Part shown: positions 1 to 3,178 of the stretch, piece after piece
Layout: each line of letters starts with the position of its first letter
Position numbering within the stretch: the stretch's first letter is position 1
Origin: Acidobacteriota bacterium
GTDB taxonomy: Bacteria; Acidobacteriota; Terriglobia; UBA7540
Assembly: GCA_021789565.1 (NCBI GenBank)
Contig: JAJYJL010000435.1
Coordinates: forward strand, 1 to 6,921
Direction of reading: 5' to 3'
DNA length: 6,921 nucleotides
Notes under the pieces: model-generated
The model's input: the letters and a program-made list of their open reading frames with translations, nothing else
Told to the model about the DNA's origin: nothing
Databases searched by the model: none
Program-made: the position numbers and the translations under genes

Positions 1-424
1 GCGCCTTCAGGATGGCGTCGTGCGTCACACCCAGGCGGTTCAGAAGCTGGCCCGCGGAGTCGCCCTTCTTCCCGGCCAGCGCCAGCAGCAGGTGCTCGGT
101 GGAAACAAACTCGTCCTTGAACGGTTCGGTTTCTTTCGCCGCCTGGTCCAGCACTTCCTTGAGCGCGGGAGAAAGATAGGGATCCACCGTGCCGCCCACC
201 TTGGCCAGCCGCTCGATGGCCTTCCCGGTCCCCTGGCTTACGGCCGAGGGCGCTACGCCCAGCCGCTCCAGAATGGCCGGCACTATGCCTTCCGACTGCT
301 CAAGCAATGCCTGCAGCAGATGGACCGGCTCCAGTTGCTGGTTGCCATGCCGCCCCGCAATTTCCTGGGTGCCATGCAACGCTTCATGGGCTTTGATGGT
401 GAATTTGTCAAAGCGAGTCGCCAT
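1..424 (-). CDS. clpB: ClpB disaggregase, N-terminal part (runs off left edge)
   Basis: ClpB is a hexameric AAA+ chaperone of the cytoplasm that, with DnaK/DnaJ/GrpE, threads aggregated proteins through its pore. The visible 141 codons translate to a typical ClpB/ClpA N-domain: it opens MATRFDKFTIKAHEAL, followed by the first Clp repeat with EPVHLLQALL (about residues 32-41) and the second repeat with STEHLLLALAG (about 109-119). The Walker motifs, middle coiled coil and second AAA domain lie beyond the window. The ATG at 424 is supported by an AAAGGA Shine-Dalgarno (431-436) six bases upstream. The N-domain and the opening sequence fit ClpB better than ClpA or ClpC, and the Hsp20 neighbours agree. 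It is separated from hsp20 by a terminator, so it probably has its own promoter. Confidence 0.95.
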   Translation of the reverse strand, partial: MATRFDKFTIKAHEALHGTQEIAGRHGNQQLEPVHLLQALLEQSEGIVPAILERLGVAPSAVSQGTGKAIERLAKVGGTVDPYLSPALKEVLDQAAKETEPFKDEFVSTEHLLLALAGKKGDSAGQLLNRLGVTHDAILKA

Positions 425-430
425 GTTGAT

Positions 431-436
431 TCCTTT
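431..436 (-). promoter_or_regulatory. Ribosome binding site of clpB
   Basis: AAAGGA on the minus strand, six bases before the ATG at 424; it fixes the clpB start. Confidence 0.75.
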
Positions 437-459
437 GTCTTACCAGATTGTCTAACTGT

Positions 460-486
460 CGCTCATGTCGGTTTGCGACATGAGCG
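460..486 (-). promoter_or_regulatory. Perfect 11-bp inverted repeat in the clpB leader
   Basis: CGCTCATGTCG (460-470) and CGACATGAGCG (476-486) are exact reverse complements separated by five bases. The element lies about 35 bases upstream of the clpB start and has no T-run after it on the minus strand, so it does not look like an intrinsic terminator. It could be a repressor operator or an mRNA hairpin in the clpB leader. It matches neither CIRCE (HrcA) nor HAIR (HspR) as I know them. The structure is seen directly; the role is inferred. Confidence 0.6.
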
Positions 487-513
487 GCTGCTTTTGACTG
501 TTGGAATGACGCG

Positions 514-519
514 CGTCAA
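514..519 (-). promoter_or_regulatory. Possible -35 element for clpB
   Basis: TTGACG on the minus strand, inside the palindrome TGACGCGCGTCA (507-518) and downstream of the hsp20 terminator. It is the best -35-like hexamer in the clpB leader, but no convincing -10 lies 16-18 bases further on. TTTTGAC and GTCAAAA (492-498 and 515-521) also form an inverted repeat around it, so the zone may bind a regulator. Confidence 0.25.
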
Positions 520-540
520 AACGGTCTTGCCGGCGGCCAG

Positions 541-583
541 AAAAACAAATCCGGGTTGGACGGCATCCGCCCACCAACCCGGA
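541..583 (-). terminator. Rho-independent terminator after the hsp20 genes
   Basis: A 10-bp perfect stem (TCCGGGTTGG at 550-559 on the plus strand with CCAACCCGGA at 574-583) encloses a 14-base loop. On the minus strand it is followed directly by TTTGTTTTT (541-549). This is a textbook intrinsic terminator about 70 bases after the stop of the second hsp20, and it separates the Hsp20 transcript from clpB. Confidence 0.88.
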
Positions 584-649
584 GGAAAATCCCGCCAGCG
601 CCTCTGGGGCGTCCGGCAGAGAGCCGCAGAGCCTTGCGCCCCACGGCCG

Positions 650-1099
650 TTATTTTGCGGTGCTGATTTTGATCTTCTTCGCCCGCGCCTCTTCCTTCTT
701 GGGCATGGTCAGCTTCAGTATCCCGTCCTTGAATTCCGCCTGCACCTTGTCGGCATCGACAGAGGCGGGCAGGTCGAAGCTCCGGGCAAAACTGCCGTAA
801 GCGCGCTCCACGTGATGGTAGCTCTCTTCCTTCACTTCTTTTTCGTACTTCCGCTCGCCCTTCAGATAGAGCGTGCCTTCGTGCACGGTAGCTTCAACGT
901 CTTTGGGGTCGACGCCGGGCAGTTCGGCTGTCAGCACAATGTTCTGCTCGGTCTCGTAGATATCCACCGCGGGCACCCACGCGCCCGACCTCATGCCTTC
1001 GTTTCCCACAAACCGCCCCATCGTCTCATTGAAGAGCCGGTTCAGGCGGTCCTGGGTTGTGACCAGCTCTCGAAAAGGTTCCCATCGTACAATTGGCAT
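650..1099 (-). CDS. hsp20: Small heat-shock protein, Hsp20/alpha-crystallin family (distal copy)
   Basis: ATP-independent holdase that forms large oligomers in the cytoplasm and keeps unfolding proteins ready for DnaK and ClpB. The protein is 149 residues: an N-terminal arm (MPIVRWEPFRELV), an alpha-crystallin domain from about 43 to 135 with ELPGVDPKDVE, GTLYLKGER and the hallmark DGILKLTMPK, and the C-terminal IKI motif (143-145) that docks neighbouring dimers. I chose the ATG at 1099: GGAGGT (1109-1114) lies nine bases upstream of it, but would directly abut the alternative ATG at 1108, and the chosen start aligns with the paralogue upstream. It is the second gene of a tandem pair, 93 bases after the first, with no clear promoter between them. 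Confidence 0.95.
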   Translation of the reverse strand: MPIVRWEPFRELVTTQDRLNRLFNETMGRFVGNEGMRSGAWVPAVDIYETEQNIVLTAELPGVDPKDVEATVHEGTLYLKGERKYEKEVKEESYHHVERAYGSFARSFDLPASVDADKVQAEFKDGILKLTMPKKEEARAKKIKISTAK

Positions 1100-1108
1100 C
1101 GTCTTCAT

Positions 1109-1114
1109 ACCTCC
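1109..1114 (-). promoter_or_regulatory. Ribosome binding site deciding the distal hsp20 start
   Basis: GGAGGT on the minus strand within AAAGGAGGT. Spacing is nine bases to the ATG at 1099 and zero to the ATG at 1108, which favours the shorter 149-residue product. Confidence 0.8.
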
Positions 1115-1144
1115 TTTGTTCTACAGTCGTTCGGGTCGGCCAGG

Positions 1145-1160
1145 GCCGGCCGCGGCCGGC
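1145..1160. repeat. 16-bp perfect GC palindrome between the two hsp20 genes
   Basis: GCCGGC, CGCG, GCCGGC in succession make a perfect palindrome in the 93-base gap between the tandem hsp20 genes. No T-run follows on either strand. In RNA it could form a 6-bp hairpin that pauses transcription or protects an mRNA end. GCCGG recurs at 1172-1176 and allows an alternative pairing. Confidence 0.5.
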
Positions 1161-1192
1161 AAAATCCGCTTGCCGGTCACGACCCGCGGGCC

Positions 1193-1648
1193 TCAGGCCT
1201 TTGCAACATTGATCTTGATGCTCCGGGGTTTCGCTTCCTCGCGCTTGGCCATGGTCAGAGTGAGAATGCCGTTCTGGTATTCCGCCTTAACCTTGTCCGC
1301 ATCGATGCTGTTGGGAAGCGCAAAGCTTCGCGTAAACGTTCCGTAAGATCGCTCGACCCGGTGGAGATTCTCTTCCTTAACCTCCTTCTCAAACTTCCGC
1401 TCGCCCTTCAGATAAAGCGTGCTGTCCTCAACCCGAATTTCCACGTCATCCGGGTTGATTCCGGGCAACTCTGCCTTCAGTACCAGGCTGTCGCCGGTCT
1501 CGTAAATGTCCACCGGCGGCACCCAGGCTCGCGGCGAGACCTCCTGCTGGTCGCCAAAGGCGCGCGCAAAAGTGTCGTTGAATAGCTGGTTGAAACGGTC
1601 CTGGGTTGAAACCAGGTCACGAAATGGCTCCCACCGAACTATTGACAT
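1193..1648 (-). CDS. hsp20: Small heat-shock protein, Hsp20/alpha-crystallin family (promoter-proximal copy)
   Basis: Holdase of the same family as the next gene and clearly its paralogue: both open with IVRWEPFR, share VDIYET, LYLKGER, EKEVKEE and DADKV, and have similar length (151 and 149 residues). The alpha-crystallin domain spans about 44-136 with ELPGINPDDVE and NGILTLTMAK. The C-terminal IKI motif is at 144-146. The ATG at 1648 has AGGAGGT (1657-1663) eight bases upstream. It is the first gene after a strong promoter, so this copy is probably the most expressed. The two copies differ mostly in the N-terminal arm and around residues 30-41, the parts that set oligomer size and substrate choice in this family, so they may form mixed oligomers. 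Confidence 0.96.
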   Translation of the reverse strand: MSIVRWEPFRDLVSTQDRFNQLFNDTFARAFGDQQEVSPRAWVPPVDIYETGDSLVLKAELPGINPDDVEIRVEDSTLYLKGERKFEKEVKEENLHRVERSYGTFTRSFALPNSIDADKVKAEYQNGILTLTMAKREEAKPRSIKINVAKA

Positions 1649-1656
1649 CGTTGATG

Positions 1657-1663
1657 ACCTCCT
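1657..1663 (-). promoter_or_regulatory. Ribosome binding site of proximal hsp20
   Basis: AGGAGGT on the minus strand, eight bases before the ATG at 1648; near-consensus, which suggests strong translation. Confidence 0.8.
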
Positions 1664-1694
1664 GAAACTGGTTTAAATACCTTAGCCAATGACG

Positions 1695-1723
1695 ATAATA
1701 AAACCTTAGTATGTATCTGTCAA
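1695..1723 (-). promoter_or_regulatory. Sigma-70-type promoter of the hsp20 genes
   Basis: On the minus strand TTGACA (1718-1723), a 17-base spacer and TATTAT (1695-1700). The -35 and spacing are perfect and the -10 has one mismatch. The bases upstream (about 1725-1765) are very AT-rich, like an UP element. ACCTTAG (plus strand) occurs at 1703-1709 in the spacer and again at 1679-1685 near the predicted transcription start, a possible operator pair. The leader to the first hsp20 would be about 40 bases. Confidence 0.8.
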
Positions 1724-1945
1724 GTATTTTTTATATCTTATTTTCAATTGCTTAAAAGAATATAAAGAACAATGTTGAGACCTCAGTTAGCCCACCATGT
1801 TGCATTTTCACCATAAACGTTAGATGATGTCGGGTTGCAATGTCCCAGGGCACTTCCCCGGCTTGCAGGTGTGCCTCCGCATCGTTTCCTGCTTCCCATC
1901 GAGGCAGGCTTGAGCGACCCAGCCCATGCGCCCGCGCCAAATTCG

Positions 1946-1954
1946 TGATAAAAT
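1946..1954 (+). promoter_or_regulatory. Possible extended -10 promoter of the first peroxiredoxin
   Basis: TG, one base, then TAAAAT (1949-1954) fits an extended -10 element about 43 bases before the ATG at 1997. No good -35 hexamer is present, which an extended -10 can tolerate. A moderate guess. Confidence 0.4.
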
Positions 1955-1983
1955 CCCCCTCATCTTCACTCAACCTGGGGTCT

Positions 1984-1991
1984 GGGGAGGT
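1984..1991 (+). promoter_or_regulatory. Ribosome binding site of the first peroxiredoxin
   Basis: GGGGAGGT five bases before the ATG at 1997; it fixes the start and so includes the signal peptide. Confidence 0.75.
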
Positions 1992-1996
1992 AAGCG

Positions 1997-2608
1997 ATGA
2001 AAAAGAATTTCAAAGCCGCTGCGGCGCTGGCCGTTCTTGCGCTGGTAGTTCCCATCCTGAGCCAATGTTCCTCGGCGGAAACGTCGGTCCCGGCCAGGCC
2101 GGAAGCCAGGGCGACGGCGGGCGCAGCGGAACCTGCAACGTTGAAAGTGGGAGACAAAGCGCCGGATTTTACCCTGCCGGACGAAAACGGCAAACAAATC
2201 AGCCTGAGCCAGTTTCGGGGCAAGGAGAATGTAGTTCTGGCCTTTTACGTCCTGGCCTTCACAGGTGGTTGAACGAAGGAGTTACAGGCGTATCAGGCTG
2301 ATCTCGCCAAATTCAAAAAGACCAATACGCAGGTGCTGGGCATCAGCGTGGACAGTTCACCGGCCAACCGGGCGTTCGCCAAACAGATTGGCGTGACCTT
2401 CCCTCTGCTCAGCGATTTCAACCGTACGGTTTCCAAAGAATACGGAATCCTGAACGCGCAGCACGGCTTTGCCAACCGCACCACCTTTGTGGTGGACAAG
2501 CAGGGCATCATCACGCACATTGACAAGGACCAGGAAGCGCTGGATCCAACTGGCGCCCACGACGCCTGCAGCCTGATGGCGCACCGGGAGGCGGAGCAGA
2601 AGAAATAA
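1997..2608 (+). CDS. Exported selenocysteine-containing peroxiredoxin (AhpC/TSA-type), UGA-encoded Sec92
   Basis: Thiol- or selenol-dependent peroxidase that would reduce peroxides. The 203-codon frame runs from an ATG with GGGGAGGT (1984-1991) five bases upstream to TAA at 2606, with one in-frame UGA at codon 92. Residues 1-28 look like a Sec signal peptide (KKNFK, a hydrophobic core, then CSSA/ETS). LSQC is a poor lipobox because of the Q. The redoxin domain starts at 50 ([13 protein letters not shown]) and continues [27 protein letters not shown], so UGA sits at the peroxidatic cysteine. After it come [16 protein letters not shown] and [11 protein letters not shown], with Arg161 a candidate active-site arginine. 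C191 is conserved with the next gene and may be the resolving residue. A SECIS-like hairpin follows the UGA. A nonsense mutation is unlikely because the downstream half is intact and the paralogue has UGA at the same position. Confidence 0.88.
2270..2272 (+). other. In-frame UGA read as selenocysteine (codon 92)
   Basis: TGA follows FTGG and precedes TKEL, the place of the catalytic cysteine in peroxiredoxins (T-x-x-C). The same frame stays open for 111 more codons of recognisable peroxiredoxin. Confidence 0.85.
2287..2308 (+). promoter_or_regulatory. Candidate bacterial SECIS hairpin, first peroxiredoxin
   Basis: Lower stem GGCG (2287-2290) with CGCC (2305-2308). A U (2291) stands opposite CU (2303-2304). 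Upper stem AUCA (2292-2295) pairs with UGAU (2299-2302), apical loop GGC (2296-2298). There are 23 bases between the UGA and the loop, inside the range known for bacterial SECIS elements (about 16-37). A G-starting loop on a short stem above an unpaired U resembles the E. coli fdhF minihelix bound by SelB. The next gene has the same fold with covarying pairs. Confidence 0.75.
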
Positions 2609-2668
2609 CCCCCGCCCGGGTGGCTCGCCGCTGCAAGCGGGCCGCGCGATTGGCTATGGACAGCCGGA

Positions 2669-3127
2669 ATGGCACTGAACGTCGGAGATTCGGCGCCGGA
2701 TTTTGAATTGCCCGACCACGCGGGCAATCGGGTCCGGCTGCGCGATTTTCGAGGGAAAAACAGCGTGGTCCTGGCTTGTTACGTTTACGCCAACACCCCG
2801 GGCTGAGCGCAGGAACTCAAGGCATACCAGGATGGTCTTGCCTCTTTTGAAGAAACGGGTGCTCAGATTCTCGGAATCAGCGTGAACAAGCCTGAGGCCA
2901 ACCGCAGCTTTGCGGAGAAACTGGGACTGACGTTTCCCCTGCTGTGTGATACGGAAAAGAAAGTCTCCCGACAGTACGGCGTGCTCGGCTTTTTGCGCCT
3001 CGCCAGGCGCACCACTTTTGTAATTGATACCGAGGGCGTCATCCGCCACATAGACCGTGGCAGCAATGCGATGGACCCCACCCGGACCCAACAAGTCTGC
3101 AAACTACTTACGCCACACTCAACATAG
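2669..3127 (+). CDS. Cytoplasmic selenocysteine-containing peroxiredoxin, UGA-encoded Sec46
   Basis: Paralogue of the gene 60 bases upstream, 152 residues with Sec, lacking a signal peptide. It starts MALNVGDSAPDFELPD, reaches VVLACYVYANTPG, then UGA at codon 46, then AQELKAYQDGLASF. It continues ILGISVNKP, LTFPLLCD, RRTTFVIDTEG and HIDRGSNAMDP to TAG at 3125. The UGA replaces the cysteine of the TPGC-like active site. Arg113 or Arg114 may be the active-site arginine. C144 aligns with C191 of the first copy; C37 and C93 are extra cysteines. The ATG at 2669 has only a weak ribosome site (GGA at 2658-2660), but the domain begins right there and no better in-frame start lies upstream. It is probably co-transcribed with the first gene, as no terminator is seen between them. 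The peroxidase role is inferred from the fold. Confidence 0.87.
2804..2806 (+). other. In-frame UGA read as selenocysteine (codon 46)
   Basis: TGA follows NTPG and precedes AQEL, aligning exactly with the UGA of the upstream paralogue and with the peroxidatic cysteine of the family. The frame continues for 106 codons to a UAG. Confidence 0.84.
2820..2843 (+). promoter_or_regulatory. Candidate bacterial SECIS hairpin, second peroxiredoxin
   Basis: Lower stem AGGCA (2820-2824) with UGCCU (2839-2843). A U (2825) stands opposite CU (2837-2838). Upper stem ACCA (2826-2829) pairs with UGGU (2833-2836), apical loop GGA (2830-2832). The UGA-to-loop distance is 23 bases, identical to the first gene. 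Compared with that hairpin, a U-A pair has become C-G in the upper stem and a G-C pair has become A-U in the lower stem, so pairing is kept while sequence changes. Confidence 0.77.
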
Positions 3128-3152
3128 AATAATGGATGGAATCGGCAAGCAA

Positions 3153-3178
3153 GCCGCTCATTATTTCTGCTGGGCGGC
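3153..3178 (-). terminator. Weak hairpin at the convergent gene ends
   Basis: GCCGCTC (3153-3159) pairs with GGGCGGC (3172-3178), including one G-U wobble, around a 12-base loop. It overlaps the last codons of the UPF0182 gene and is followed on the minus strand only by a poor T-rich stretch (TTGCTTGCC). It may help end transcription of the convergent genes; low confidence. Confidence 0.25.

Larger units (their letters stand above)
1649..1996. other. Intergenic region with divergent promoters
   Basis: About 350 bases separate the hsp20 genes (leftward) from the first peroxiredoxin (rightward). Apart from the promoter and start signals listed separately, I see no RNA gene and no convincing small protein. 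An open frame at 1752-1973 on the minus strand has low-complexity, unrecognisable translation. The left third is very AT-rich, the right two thirds GC-rich. Short inverted segments (CCTGC and GCAGG near 1890-1910) are too weak to call. Confidence 0.6.

Noticed and set aside
460..486. CIRCE or HAIR heat-shock operator at clpB
   Set aside because: The arm sequences and spacing differ from both known consensus elements, so I list it only as an unassigned inverted repeat.
20..1585. 521-codon open frame on the plus strand
   Set aside because: It lies antisense to clpB and both hsp20 genes, all unmistakable on the minus strand. Its internal repetition simply mirrors the two hsp20 paralogues.
1752..1973. 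73-codon open frame on the minus strand in the intergenic region
   Set aside because: No recognisable motif, phenylalanine-rich low-complexity end, and it overlaps the promoter region of the divergent gene.
2333..2608. Separate 91-residue gene starting at GTG 2333
   Set aside because: It is the in-frame continuation of the first peroxiredoxin, has no ribosome site and would begin in the middle of a beta strand (VLGISVD). The same holds for 2882-3127.
2270..2806. Peroxiredoxin pair as pseudogenes with nonsense mutations
   Set aside because: Both stops are UGA, both fall on the catalytic cysteine codon, neither gene has any other lesion, and each is followed by a similar hairpin at the same distance.
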